From positions 372,001 through 436,000 of the forward strand of contig NZ_JACHVB010000035.1 of the NCBI RefSeq assembly GCF_014230085.1: a stretch of DNA of 64,000 bases, read 5' to 3'. The translations under genes were made by a program, and so were the position numbers. Of the stretch, positions 7,931 to 16,666 are shown piece after piece. The notes under the pieces are model-generated. The model was not told the DNA's origin, did not search any database, and was given only the letters and a program-made list of their open reading frames with translations. The first letter of the stretch is position 1. Each line of letters begins with the position of its first letter. This stretch comes from Ruficoccus amylovorans (GTDB taxonomy: Bacteria > Verrucomicrobiota > Verrucomicrobiia > Opitutales > Cerasicoccaceae).

Positions 7931-10900
7931 ATGAAAGTTTCCCCTAAAGACGCACTTCTGGCCAAGAGCCGGAGGAGAGGCTTTGCACTCATTGTCGCGC
8001 TGGCCCTGATGTCTTTTATCTTTCTGCTCATCATGAGCCTGACGACGCTGGTGCGGCTGGAGTCTCAGGTCAGCGCGACGAGCGTGGAAATCAGCCGCGC
8101 CCAGCAGAACGCGCTGTTCGGGCTGCGTGCAGCCATCGGCCAGCTTCAGGAGATGGCTGGGCCGGACCAGCGGGTGACGGGAACGGCCGGACTGGTCGAA
8201 GGTCTGTCCCAGCCCTTGCATGCGAACTGGACCGGTGTTTGGGATGTCTCCGGGCTCAACCCCCACGCGGCCTTCACGGAGCCTGCGGTAGCGGGGTGGC
8301 TGGTGTCAGGGACGAGCACGTCCGGCGGTTCGCTGGAACCGGGCTCCACCGTCAAGGACCCCATCCTGCTGGTGGGCGAGGGGAGCGTGGCCGAACCTGA
8401 CGACCAAGTGCAGGCGGGCCGTGTCGCGATCTCTTCCGAGGGTGAGGAGACCGGTCACTTCGCTTACTGGGTGGCCGACGAAGGGGTCAAGGCGAAGGTC
8501 AACCTGAACGACCCCCACCGACGTGCTTCCAGTGGTACCAACGAGGAAAAACGTTATTCGCTCATGAGCGCGCAGCGTTTCGGGGTGGAGAACATCTCGA
8601 CGGAAGCTTCCGGCGGTGGAAAGAAAATCGGCGAAATCATTACTCCGACCGATGAAACCTCAGAGGCTGAGCTGCTGCGCTTGGCATCGGTCAATCAGCT
8701 CGGCGTCATCAACAGCGAACTGGACCCGGTGCGCAAATACCGCTTCCACGACCTGACGACTTATGGCAAAGGACTGCTGACCAATACCGCGCAGGGAGGC
8801 CTGAAGAAAGACCTCAGCCTGGCCTTTGAGATGGACCTTTCGGATTTCAATGCCAATGACGCTTTTGCCGCCGCTGGCGAGTCCGTCCCCAACCTGAGCG
8901 CGCACAGGGTCAACTACCTTTTCGCCTTTGATGACTTCGGCAGCCCCCGGCCGGCGGCTTCGGACGCCTTGGCACGCGGTCCCACCTGGCACTTGCTGCG
9001 CAACTACTACCGACTCTACAAAAACGACGACCCCGACCGTAACCAGTCTTACAAAACCGGTCATCCACGCGGCGTCGAGTCCAGCGGCAGCGGCTACAAG
9101 ATCGAGGCGAGACCGTATTTTCCCAATCCGCCCAATAATGGTTCAAAGACCGGATCGGTCACCGAGGGCTATTACTTTGCCGGGTCTGACCCGGTGGCTC
9201 GTGCCCAGTACACGAACAAAAGTGGCGCGAATGTCGATCTGGCTCGGGAAACCGATATGCCGATCAATCCGATCGTGCTTCGCGAACAGTTCATCCTGAG
9301 CCTTGAGACCGTTCTCGAACAGGAGGCCGTCGCTGCGAACGAAGAAACTGGCACTCCCCGCATCCCGGCCAAATACCGGTTAAATATGAAGATTGCGCCG
9401 CGGATCAGCATCTGGAACCCGTACAACGTGAAACTGGAATTCGACTCGATGGTGGTAAACCTGGTCCATACCACGATCAAGACCAGTATCAATGTGGAGA
9501 AAGGCACGAACCGGGAGTACGAGCTGAGCAACATGCTCAACGGGCAGAATATCAGTCTCATATTGACAGCTGCTGGCGGAGGAAAAACAACGCTGGAGCC
9601 CGGCGAAATCGTGATCTATGCGATGTCGGAGAATACTTATATGCCAGCAAGCGGTACCCTCGAAAGTGCCTGCCATCCGTATGGAGGGCCGATCGCCGAG
9701 CTCCCTGGGATTCTCTTTGACGAGCTGGACCTGGATGATAAGGACAATAACAATCATGTCCTTATCGTCGAAGACGATGAGAATATCCTGATTTCCGGCG
9801 AAACCGGCACATTTATGCAGAGCTTTATCCGGCTCGGGCGCTCGGTTGGTGGATCTGACGAGATTCGCGACGTGCACGCCGGACGCCTCAAGGCTTCCAA
9901 TGTGATCACATGGCCTCCAGATGGAACCGCGGTCACACTCATGGATCTGGACGCGGACGGCTTGCTGGCGGTTCCGCTCCCCATCGCTGTGATGGATACC
10001 TACCTGAAGCCTGCCTCGGATAACGAGCCGGTACAGTTTCTCACTCACTATAATCCGCGTGCGAGCCATTTCCGGCGCTCGACGGGCGTAATGGAAGAAG
10101 AGGACTTGGGAGAAGGGCCGGTCAACCCCGGGAACTGGAGTTTCAGTCTGGGGGAACTTTCGAGCTGGAATGACGGCTCGATCCCGACGGCCGGCTCCTG
10201 GGGAGATGATAACGAGACTGGCCATACCCATGTCGTGTTGTTCGAGATCCCGACGCTGCCCATGCAGTCACTGGCCGGCTTCCAGCACGTTAACAACGTG
10301 ACTCACTACGCGCAGCAGCCCGCTTACCCGATTGGCAACTCCTACGCCAATCCGTACATTGACCGCGAATCGCTGAGCCGCACGATCTCCGCCACCAACA
10401 GCGGCAAGACCGAGCACTACACCCAGCTCGACTGGTCCTACCTGAGTAATGAGGCGCTTTGGGATGAGTACTATTTTTCCACGCTTGTGCCCCGGGCCGA
10501 CCTGGGCATGGACGACAGTGACTGGAACGCGTTCGTCACGGGTTTTGCCAATGGTACTTACGGGTTGTCAAATTCCCGCATCAGACTGCTTCCGGGAGCC
10601 GCTCCGGCAGACTTCGTCGAAACCGTGCTCGGCAGTTCCGGGGGAAATGACATTGACGCGGATGCCTACGAGCAGGTTGCGGCCTCACTGGCGGTGGATG
10701 GGGCGTTTAACGTGAACTCCACCTCGGTGGAGGCGTGGAAAGCGCTTCTGAGTGCGACCAACGGGATCGACGTTTCCTACCTCAGTGGCGGGGGAGGCAG
10801 CCAGTCCACCGCCAGTTCCCAGGACAACCCCTACAGCCGTCTGAGTCTCCCCAATGACCGGGCGGACAGGCCTTGGACCGGCTTCCGTGCGCTGACTGAA

Positions 10901-11434
10901 GCGCAGATCGAAGACTTGGCCGAAAAGATCGTGGAGCAGGTGAAGCTGCGCGGGCCTTTCGTTTCGATGGCCGATTTCGTCAACCGCCGCCTGGCCGATG
11001 ACGATACCGGCTTGAAGGGGGCCTTGCAGGCGGCTATCGACGAGACGACGATCAATAATGACTTTTCCTCCAAGGTGAACAGTTCCGACCTGAGTTCCTA
11101 CAACATACCGTTCGTCGATCACGCGGTTGGGCCGATCGAGTCGGGGGCCACAGGCTACCTGCGCCAGGCGGACCTGCTGCAGACGCTTGGGCCGGTGCTG
11201 TCCGCCCGTTCCGATACCTTCACCATCCGCGCCTATGGAGACTCGGTCAATCCGGTGACAGGCGCCGAAGTCCGCGCCTGGTGCGAAGCTGTCGTCCAGC
11301 GCACTCCGCAGTACGTGGATAATTCCAACCGCCCCGAAGACACGCCCGGCACTCCGCTCAGTGCGGATAACGAGCGTTTCGGTCGCCGCTTCGAGGTCGT
11401 GTCTTTCCGCTGGTTGGGCGAAGACCAGATTTAA
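7931..11434 (+). CDS. Verru_Chthon cassette protein A-like giant pseudopilin-type protein (copy 1)
   Basis: 1167 residues. The N-terminus RRRGFALIVALALMSFIFLLIMSLTTLVRLE is a single membrane helix like the one in PilX/GspK-type minor pseudopilins, without the canonical Glu5. A very long exported domain follows. Landmarks shared with the second copy (49166-52774) are the GPDQRVT near residue 75, WTGVW, AYWVADEGVKAKVNL, GPTWHLLR/PPTWGLLR, WNPYNVKLE/WNPYNRPLE, NVNSTSVEAWKA, a KLRGPFVSMADFVNRRL segment and the C-terminal AWCEAVVQR...FGRRF-V-SFRWLG. This matches my knowledge of the Verru_Chthon A family, otherwise found in multi-gene pseudopilin cassettes; here only A plus one partner is present. 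The next gene starts 12 bases after its stop. Confidence 0.75.
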   Translation: MKVSPKDALLAKSRRRGFALIVALALMSFIFLLIMSLTTLVRLESQVSATSVEISRAQQNALFGLRAAIGQLQEMAGPDQRVTGTAGLVEGLSQPLHANWTGVWDVSGLNPHAAFTEPAVAGWLVSGTSTSGGSLEPGSTVKDPILLVGEGSVAEPDDQVQAGRVAISSEGEETGHFAYWVADEGVKAKVNLNDPHRRASSGTNEEKRYSLMSAQRFGVENISTEASGGGKKIGEIITPTDETSEAELLRLASVNQLGVINSELDPVRKYRFHDLTTYGKGLLTNTAQGGLKKDLSLAFEMDLSDFNANDAFAAAGESVPNLSAHRVNYLFAFDDFGSPRPAASDALARGPTWHLLRNYYRLYKNDDPDRNQSYKTGHPRGVESSGSGYKIEARPYFPNPPNNGSKTGSVTEGYYFAGSDPVARAQYTNKSGANVDLARETDMPINPIVLREQFILSLETVLEQEAVAANEETGTPRIPAKYRLNMKIAPRISIWNPYNVKLEFDSMVVNLVHTTIKTSINVEKGTNREYELSNMLNGQNISLILTAAGGGKTTLEPGEIVIYAMSENTYMPASGTLESACHPYGGPIAELPGILFDELDLDDKDNNNHVLIVEDDENILISGETGTFMQSFIRLGRSVGGSDEIRDVHAGRLKASNVITWPPDGTAVTLMDLDADGLLAVPLPIAVMDTYLKPASDNEPVQFLTHYNPRASHFRRSTGVMEEEDLGEGPVNPGNWSFSLGELSSWNDGSIPTAGSWGDDNETGHTHVVLFEIPTLPMQSLAGFQHVNNVTHYAQQPAYPIGNSYANPYIDRESLSRTISATNSGKTEHYTQLDWSYLSNEALWDEYYFSTLVPRADLGMDDSDWNAFVTGFANGTYGLSNSRIRLLPGAAPADFVETVLGSSGGNDIDADAYEQVAASLAVDGAFNVNSTSVEAWKALLSATNGIDVSYLSGGGGSQSTASSQDNPYSRLSLPNDRADRPWTGFRALTEAQIEDLAEKIVEQVKLRGPFVSMADFVNRRLADDDTGLKGALQAAIDETTINNDFSSKVNSSDLSSYNIPFVDHAVGPIESGATGYLRQADLLQTLGPVLSARSDTFTIRAYGDSVNPVTGAEVRAWCEAVVQRTPQYVDNSNRPEDTPGTPLSADNERFGRRFEVVSFRWLGEDQI

Positions 11435-11446
11435 GGAGACACCCAC

Positions 11447-12148
11447 ATGAAAAAATCCCCGCTCTCGATTCTCACCTTCCTCCTGCTTCTTGGAGCCTTC
11501 TTCCCCTTGCGCGCTCAGGAGGAGCCTCCCTTGCGGGTCCATTTCACCTGTCTGGCCTGGGATGGCGTTCATGCGAGCGGACTTCACTACCTCGATGGAG
11601 GGGAACTGGTTCCTTTACGCATTTCCAGTGTATTTCGCGGCAAGTCCCACGAATACGCCGGCACGAACCCCATTGTATTTTACCGCACCGAGGCACTGGC
11701 GGATGGCACCGTCCAGCGCATTCCGGCGGCCAGCGCGACTATCCCCGCAGGCATGAATGACGTGCTCTTGCTTTTCCTGCCCGCGACGCCCGGACAGGAG
11801 AACGGGCCTGAGTTTAACATCGTGGTCATTGATGACAGCCCGTCTGTGTTCCCCTGGGGCTCCTATTGCATTTACAACCTGAGCGCGTACGAGGTGGGAG
11901 GCATTATCGGGAGCGAAAAATTTGTCCTGCCGGGAAAGAAATCGCGCATCGTGATTCCCGACTCCAAGGATGAAGTTGATGTGCAGATCCACTTTAGCCA
12001 AAAAATCGACGGGCAATGGGTTCCCAAGGTGAATACGCGTTGGGTTTACCGGAAAAACGGACGCAGCATCGTTTTCGTTACCGATGACGTGACTTCCCGA
12101 AAACCCCGTTTGAAAATCAAATCTATCGACCAGTTTACCAGTAAATAG
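11447..12148 (+). CDS. Secreted partner of the Verru_Chthon A-like protein (copy 1)
   Basis: 233 residues. A strong AAGGAG site overlaps the stop codon of the upstream gene, which argues for tight co-translation. Signal peptide: MKKSPLSILTFLLLLGAFFPLRAQ. The mature protein is all-beta in appearance and has no known domain that I recognise. It aligns with the protein at 52828-53607: both have a short LxWDG/F-DGWKCSG segment, RIPAASATIPAGMNDVLLLFLP versus IATVPAGIRQPLIVLCQLP, a middle I-NLSAYEVGGIIG versus I-NMSRYPTMMAFGG segment, a PGKKS/PGQST motif, and a WVYRKNGRSIVFV versus LFLRKNGRHYVLL ending. Each copy follows a Verru_Chthon A gene, so the two probably work together at the cell envelope. 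Confidence 0.75.
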   Translation: MKKSPLSILTFLLLLGAFFPLRAQEEPPLRVHFTCLAWDGVHASGLHYLDGGELVPLRISSVFRGKSHEYAGTNPIVFYRTEALADGTVQRIPAASATIPAGMNDVLLLFLPATPGQENGPEFNIVVIDDSPSVFPWGSYCIYNLSAYEVGGIIGSEKFVLPGKKSRIVIPDSKDEVDVQIHFSQKIDGQWVPKVNTRWVYRKNGRSIVFVTDDVTSRKPRLKIKSIDQFTSK

Positions 12149-12261
12149 CTGCAACAGATGAGGGCTGAATATGGCCCGCCAGCCGACCGTTTTCGGGGTG
12201 AGTGGTTCGCATCTTTAATGAGGCTGCGGTTTGTTTCGTATAAGCGGTAATGGAGAATATT

Positions 12262-13650
12262 ATGTTGGGGAAAACGATTTTTTACGCGGCGGCCATGTCG
12301 GTTGGGGTGATTGGGCAGGCTGCCGATCAAGTGCCGGGCGGGCATCCGAATATCATTGTTATCGTAGCGGACGACCTCGGACACGGTGATCTCTCTCTGA
12401 CCGGTTCGGAGGAGATCAAGACGCCGAATATCGACAGCCTCGCGGCCAACGGGAGTTTCTTCACCGACGCTTATATTTCCGCTCCGGTCTGCCTGCCCAG
12501 CCGGATGGGGCTGATGACCGGCACCTATCAGGAGCGGTTCGGGGTGCAGACGCTCGCCGGCCCGGGCGGGACGCGTGACTACGGCATCCCGGCGGATCGC
12601 CCGACGCTGGCCCAGGAACTGAAGGCGGATGGGTACACGACCGGCGCGGTCGGCAAGTGGCACCTCGGGGAACGCGAGGAATACCTGCCGAACCAGAAAG
12701 GCTTCGACGACTTTTATGGCTTCATCGGCGGTTCGTTGCCATACTTTCCGGACAAGCCGGGGATGATCTGGCACAATGAGAGGAATGTAGAGAAAACCCA
12801 ATACATGACCGACGACTTCGGCGAGCGTGCGGCGGCCTTTATCGAGGAGAATCGTGGCGATCCGTTTTTTCTCTATCTGGCATTCAGCGCCGTGCATCTG
12901 CCCCTGGAAGCGACGGAAAAATACATCGAACCCTACAACCATATCAAGGACCGCAGCCGCCGCACGTACGCGGCCATGACCACGGCGATGGATATAAATA
13001 TCGGGCTGGTGCTCGACGCTTTGCGGAAAAACGGCCTGTACGAAAATACGCTGGTGTTCTTCGTCAGTGACAATGGAGGGTTTCCTCGTTTCTGGGCTTC
13101 CAACGCGCCGTTTCAGGGGGGCAAGTACGTGCTCTACGAGGGCGGCATCCGCACACCTTTTCTTGTCCAATGGCCCGCGGGCGGCGTTCCCGCTGCCCGG
13201 CGTTTTAGTGAGCCGGTCAGCGCGCTGGATATCTTTCCCACGGCTCTTGCCGCAGCCGGAGCTGAGTATTCAGGCCCGCACGCGCTCGACGGGGTGAACC
13301 TGCTTCCCCTGCTGCGTGGGCAGACGGACAAAGCTCCGCACGAACGCCTCTACTGGCGGTATGGACCGTACATGTGCGCCATGCGCGAGGGGGATTTTAA
13401 AATCCTGAAAAACGGAACCGGCGACAACAAGACCCCGCAGTGGGCATTATATGATATCGTCAACGACCCCGGCGAGACAATGGACCTTTCCACCCGGATG
13501 CCGGACAAATTCTCGGCGATGAAGAACGCTTTCACTGTCTGGGACGAGGCCCTGCCGGAGCCGGATTTCATTGACCAAAGGCTGGTTGAAGGCATCGCCT
13601 GGTGGGAGGTAAAGAAGAAGGGACACGAGCCTGTTCAGGAGCAGGATTAA
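12262..13650 (+). CDS. Sulfatase (S1 family), exported
   Basis: About 462 residues. The ATG at 12262 is preferred over 12250 because GGAG at 12252-12255 sits correctly upstream and the first codons then form a signal peptide (MLGKTIFYAAAMSVGVIGQAA). Motifs: IIVIVADDLGHGD near residues 33-44 (metal-binding Asp pair), and VCLPSRMGLMTG with Cys77 in the C-x-P-S-R sulfatase signature, the residue converted to formylglycine by a separate enzyme. GKWHLG and FVSDNGG complete the active-site set. It removes sulfate esters from a glycan or other organic sulfate; the substrate is unknown. A 12-base palindrome follows the stop. No formylglycine-generating enzyme is present in this window. Confidence 0.92.
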   Translation: MLGKTIFYAAAMSVGVIGQAADQVPGGHPNIIVIVADDLGHGDLSLTGSEEIKTPNIDSLAANGSFFTDAYISAPVCLPSRMGLMTGTYQERFGVQTLAGPGGTRDYGIPADRPTLAQELKADGYTTGAVGKWHLGEREEYLPNQKGFDDFYGFIGGSLPYFPDKPGMIWHNERNVEKTQYMTDDFGERAAAFIEENRGDPFFLYLAFSAVHLPLEATEKYIEPYNHIKDRSRRTYAAMTTAMDINIGLVLDALRKNGLYENTLVFFVSDNGGFPRFWASNAPFQGGKYVLYEGGIRTPFLVQWPAGGVPAARRFSEPVSALDIFPTALAAAGAEYSGPHALDGVNLLPLLRGQTDKAPHERLYWRYGPYMCAMREGDFKILKNGTGDNKTPQWALYDIVNDPGETMDLSTRMPDKFSAMKNAFTVWDEALPEPDFIDQRLVEGIAWWEVKKKGHEPVQEQD

Positions 13651-13662
13651 AGCGATATCGCT
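13651..13662. repeat. 12-base perfect palindrome after the sulfatase stop codon
   Basis: AGCGATATCGCT directly after the TAA of the sulfatase gene. It could be a weak transcript-end hairpin or a protein-binding site in the leader of the RegB-like gene; nothing further distinguishes these. Confidence 0.3.
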
Positions 13663-13811
13663 CTGATCCGAAACCCAGGCCAGTCACGTTATTTTCCGCG
13701 TTCCGTACTGGTTGTTCGGAGTGTGACGTTCTCGGGGGAGGCGTGTGGGCCCATTATGTCTATTCGATTACGCCTTGCCAGCGGGCGGTGGGACGATGTT
13801 TAACTGCGGAG

Positions 13812-15119
13812 ATGCCTTTTTCCGCTGCCAGCGAGAGTCCAGTCGATAAAAACCCCGGGCTGAGCCTGCTGATCAACCTGCGTTGGCTGGCTCTGGGCGG
13901 GCAGGTCGGGCTGTGTATCTTTTCCCAATTGGCCCTCGGGATGTTGCTGCCCTGGCGAGTGTTGCTGCCCTGCATGGGTGTGACCGCATTGACAAACGCG
14001 GCGGCGGTGCTCCTCAAAAAACGGGGCATCGCCCGGGGGCAAAGCTTGTGCGCGGGCCTGCTTACGCTCGATACACTGACGCTTACAGTAATGCTCTACT
14101 GGACGGGCGGCTCGCATAATCCTTTCGCGATTTTTTACCTGCTGCACATCGCCATCGCGACCATTCTGCTGTCGTACTCGATGGCGTGGGCCTCGGTGCT
14201 ACTGTGCGCGGGGTGTTACGCGTTGCTGTTTCGCTCGCCGCACATCATTCCGAGTCTGTCCGGGCACGAGTTCTGCGGGTCGATGGACTTCCATCTGCAC
14301 GGCATGCTGCTGTCGCTGGTTCTCGTGGGGATGGGCATCGTGTTTTTCGTCGGGAGGCTCAGGATCATGCTGGCCCGGCGCGAGGCCCAACTCAAGGAAG
14401 CGCATATGCGCAGCGTGCGTAACGAGCGTTTCGCGGCGCTGGCCACACTCGCTGCGGGCGTTGCGCACGAGCTGGCAACACCGCTGGGGACGATTGCCCT
14501 GGTCAGCGAAGATCTGGCTCAGCAGGCCGGGGACGGCTGCAGGAGCACCGGCTGCATGAAAGACGCGGCGCTGATCGGCTCCGAAGTCGAACGCTGCCGG
14601 GTGGTGTTGGAAAAACTCCGCCTGCAAACGACCGAGGGCGCGGGCGACCCGTTTCTGGAATTGGCCATCGGGGAGATACCCTCGCTGCTGACGCCTTACC
14701 TGAAGCCCGAGCACCTGCGGCAGTTGCATTTCAAAAATCAGTGCCTGAGCCGTTCGGTCCGCCTCCCGCAGACGGCGTTGCTTCAGTCGCTGGCTGTGCT
14801 GGTCAAAAACGCCTGCCAGGCGGACATCAACCACAAGGGGGTTTTGCTGATTGTTTCTGAGGCAGAGGGTAAAATTCGCTTCATGGTGGAAGACGAGGGC
14901 AGGGGAATGCCCGCCGATGTGGTTGAGCGGTTGGGGGAGCCGTTTTTCACGACCAAGGCACCGGGTGAAGGCATGGGGCTGGGACTTTTTCTTGTCAGGA
15001 TGTTCGTCGAGCGTATCAATGGCGACTTGCAGGTAGACTCTACAGTGGGCCGTGGAACGCGGGTGACGCTTGTGATTCCCCGGCACGAATCAGGCAGCGA
15101 TGAAAATACTTCTGATTGA
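13812..15119 (+). CDS. regB: RegB/PrrB-type redox-sensing histidine kinase
   Basis: About 435 residues with the ATG at 13812; the open frame extends to 13602 but that stretch overlaps the sulfatase gene and has no kinase features. Six membrane helices lie in residues 15-185. GGSHNPF at about 99-105 matches the GGxxNPF quinone-binding motif of RegB. The H-box LAAGVAHELATPLG places the phosphorylated His at about 219. A Cys in the ERCR segment at about 262 lies where RegB has its redox-active cysteine. The N-box (NACQA), G1 (DEGRGMP) and G2 (GMGLGLFL) of the ATPase domain are intact. Its frame overlaps the response regulator by 20 bases. RegB-RegA systems are known mostly from proteobacteria, where they respond to quinone redox state. 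Target genes here are unknown. Confidence 0.88.
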   Translation: MPFSAASESPVDKNPGLSLLINLRWLALGGQVGLCIFSQLALGMLLPWRVLLPCMGVTALTNAAAVLLKKRGIARGQSLCAGLLTLDTLTLTVMLYWTGGSHNPFAIFYLLHIAIATILLSYSMAWASVLLCAGCYALLFRSPHIIPSLSGHEFCGSMDFHLHGMLLSLVLVGMGIVFFVGRLRIMLARREAQLKEAHMRSVRNERFAALATLAAGVAHELATPLGTIALVSEDLAQQAGDGCRSTGCMKDAALIGSEVERCRVVLEKLRLQTTEGAGDPFLELAIGEIPSLLTPYLKPEHLRQLHFKNQCLSRSVRLPQTALLQSLAVLVKNACQADINHKGVLLIVSEAEGKIRFMVEDEGRGMPADVVERLGEPFFTTKAPGEGMGLGLFLVRMFVERINGDLQVDSTVGRGTRVTLVIPRHESGSDENTSD

Positions 15120-15609
15120 CGACGACGCGACGTTCCGCGAGCGCCTGGCACTCTCGCTGCGCCGGAGGGGGCACGAGGTGTGGACGGCGGACGATGGCGA
15201 TGCGCTCGGGCAGGCCGGGGACGTTTCGCCCGACGGGGTGCTGCTGGACCTGCGCATGCCCGGCGAGGGGGGACTGGCCCTCATTCCGCAGTTGCGGGAG
15301 CTCTGTGCGCATGCGCGCATCATCATGCTCACAGGATATGGCAGCATTGCCACGGCGATGGAAGCCATCCGCCAGGGCGCGGCGGATTACCTGACCAAGC
15401 CCGCGAGCCTTCAGCAGATTTTAACGGCGCTCGAAGGCCGTCCGCAGGAGGCGGAGGAAGAGACGCCCAGTCTCGACCGCGTGGAGTGGGAACACCTCCA
15501 GCGCGTGCTCGCCGACTGTGACAACAATATCAGCAAGACCGCCCGGGTTCTCGGTATCGACCGACGCTCGCTCCAGCGCAAGCTGGCGAAGTACGCGCCA
15601 TCGCGTTGA
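15100..15609 (+). CDS. regA: RegA/PrrA-type response regulator
   Basis: 169 residues, starting inside the 3' end of the kinase gene. The receiver has the acidic DDD at 7-9, phospho-acceptor Asp50 in VLLDLRMPG, the LTGYGSIATAMEAI segment with the conserved Thr, and Lys in TKPAS. A short linker leads to a Fis-like helix-turn-helix: WEHLQRVLADCDNNISKTARVLGIDRRSLQRKLAKY, very close to the RegA/ActR/PrrA DNA-binding end. There is no sigma-54 AAA domain, which separates it from NtrC-type regulators. With the kinase it forms a complete two-component pair, presumably controlling genes according to respiratory or redox state. Confidence 0.9.
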   Translation: MKILLIDDDATFRERLALSLRRRGHEVWTADDGDALGQAGDVSPDGVLLDLRMPGEGGLALIPQLRELCAHARIIMLTGYGSIATAMEAIRQGAADYLTKPASLQQILTALEGRPQEAEEETPSLDRVEWEHLQRVLADCDNNISKTARVLGIDRRSLQRKLAKYAPSR

Positions 15610-15638
15610 TATTTATTCGCTGGGAATGCCAACGTCTC

Positions 15639-15672
15639 GCTGCACCTGCCGGAAGGCCCGGTGCCGTGCAGC
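15639..15672 (+). terminator. Hairpin after regA
   Basis: GCTGCAC at 15639-15645 pairs with GTGCAGC at 15666-15672, with an inner CCGG/CCGG pairing. It begins 30 bases after the stop. There is no T run, so the end may be factor-dependent. Confidence 0.4.
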
Positions 15673-15751
15673 CACGCGAGGAAGGTGGCGCGAGAGGGGC
15701 GACGCGGGAAGGGGGTGCGGCATTTTGCCACATTCCCAAGGCGGATGAGTC

Positions 15752-16648
15752 ATGGTAAGGTGGCTTCCGCTTATGTACGTTATTAATTCCTTTCTCTCTG
15801 TACTCATCAACTGCCTGCGGGGTCTCACGCACGGACGCCGCCGGCGCGTAGTGGGGGCCGCTTTCTTGGCTTGCGCCGCCTGTTGCGCGCTTCCGGGGGG
15901 CCGGGCGGGTGAGCTTTCCAATATCCCTATCAACGGAATGTACATGGCCTATTTCAACCTCGATACCGAAACGGGCGCATTGAGCTGGACGAACGAAGCG
16001 GGTTATAACGACAATCAGGTGTTGAAGCCGCTTGCCGTCACCAATCCGGGAGACTATTTCGCCAGCGGCAGCGGGTGGGCCTCACTGCTCAATCCGCCCG
16101 CGCAGGGCGGCCAGGGGGCGGCCTTTAGCCGTCTGTTCGGGTTCAGCCTGTCGGGCGACCTGCGGACCTACCTGGAGAGCAACGACTACTCGATTGCCAT
16201 CCAGTTGGATTCGATCACCTACGGCAGCGGGGCGCTCGCCGGGGAGGATGCGGGCAACACCAGCGTGTACTACTTTAACGCCGGCAGCGACGACTGGGGG
16301 ACCGCCAATGCCGCCAAGGAGGAGTGGAGCGAGTTGACCGGCTCCACTTACCTGATCTGGAACGGACAGAGCTTTTCCAACATGGTGCATGTCCCGGTCA
16401 TCACGACGGATACCTTTTCGTCCGAGTACTTGCTCAGCTATACGCTTTCGATCGTTTACAACATGCCGGAGGACGGTGTGAACGCCACCGTGGTCAACTC
16501 CGTCACCACGGTTGATGGCATAACTCCGCTGACCATCAGCTACTCCGCCTACAGCCAGGTCCCCGAGCCCGCGACCTACGCGATGCTGGGCGGGGTGGTT
16601 GCGCTGGCTTGCGCCGCTTTGATGCGCCGCCTATCCGCGAAATCATAA
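15752..16648 (+). CDS. PEP-CTERM surface protein
   Basis: 298 residues. An AAGGCGG site about 7 bases upstream supports the ATG at 15752; a long basic and hydrophobic leader (GRRRRVVGAAFLACAACCALPGGRAG) is the export signal. The mature region is acidic, without Cys and without a domain that I recognise; it has features such as MAYFNLDTETG and SIAIQLDSITYGSG. It ends QVPEPATYAMLGGVVALACAALMRRLSAKS, a full PEP-CTERM sorting signal. It starts a three-gene unit: the second PEP-CTERM gene follows 18 bases later and a pseudopilin overlaps that gene. Role unknown; probably a surface-anchored protein processed by an exosortase encoded elsewhere. Confidence 0.85.
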   Translation: MVRWLPLMYVINSFLSVLINCLRGLTHGRRRRVVGAAFLACAACCALPGGRAGELSNIPINGMYMAYFNLDTETGALSWTNEAGYNDNQVLKPLAVTNPGDYFASGSGWASLLNPPAQGGQGAAFSRLFGFSLSGDLRTYLESNDYSIAIQLDSITYGSGALAGEDAGNTSVYYFNAGSDDWGTANAAKEEWSELTGSTYLIWNGQSFSNMVHVPVITTDTFSSEYLLSYTLSIVYNMPEDGVNATVVNSVTTVDGITPLTISYSAYSQVPEPATYAMLGGVVALACAALMRRLSAKS

Positions 16649-16666
16649 CTACTGGAACGCTTAGGT

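Noticed and set aside
10685-11587. 300-codon minus-strand frame across the end of the Verru_Chthon A-like gene
   Set aside because: Overlaps two conserved plus-strand genes that have duplicated counterparts; no independent support.
13602-13811. N-terminal extension of the RegB-like kinase into the sulfatase gene
   Set aside because: RegB proteins start just before the first membrane helix, as from 13812; the extension overlaps the sulfatase 3' end and has no matching features.
13812-15609. NtrB/NtrC-type nitrogen system as the identity of the two-component pair
   Set aside because: The regulator lacks a sigma-54 AAA domain, and the kinase has six membrane helices with GGxxNPF, both of which point to RegB/RegA.
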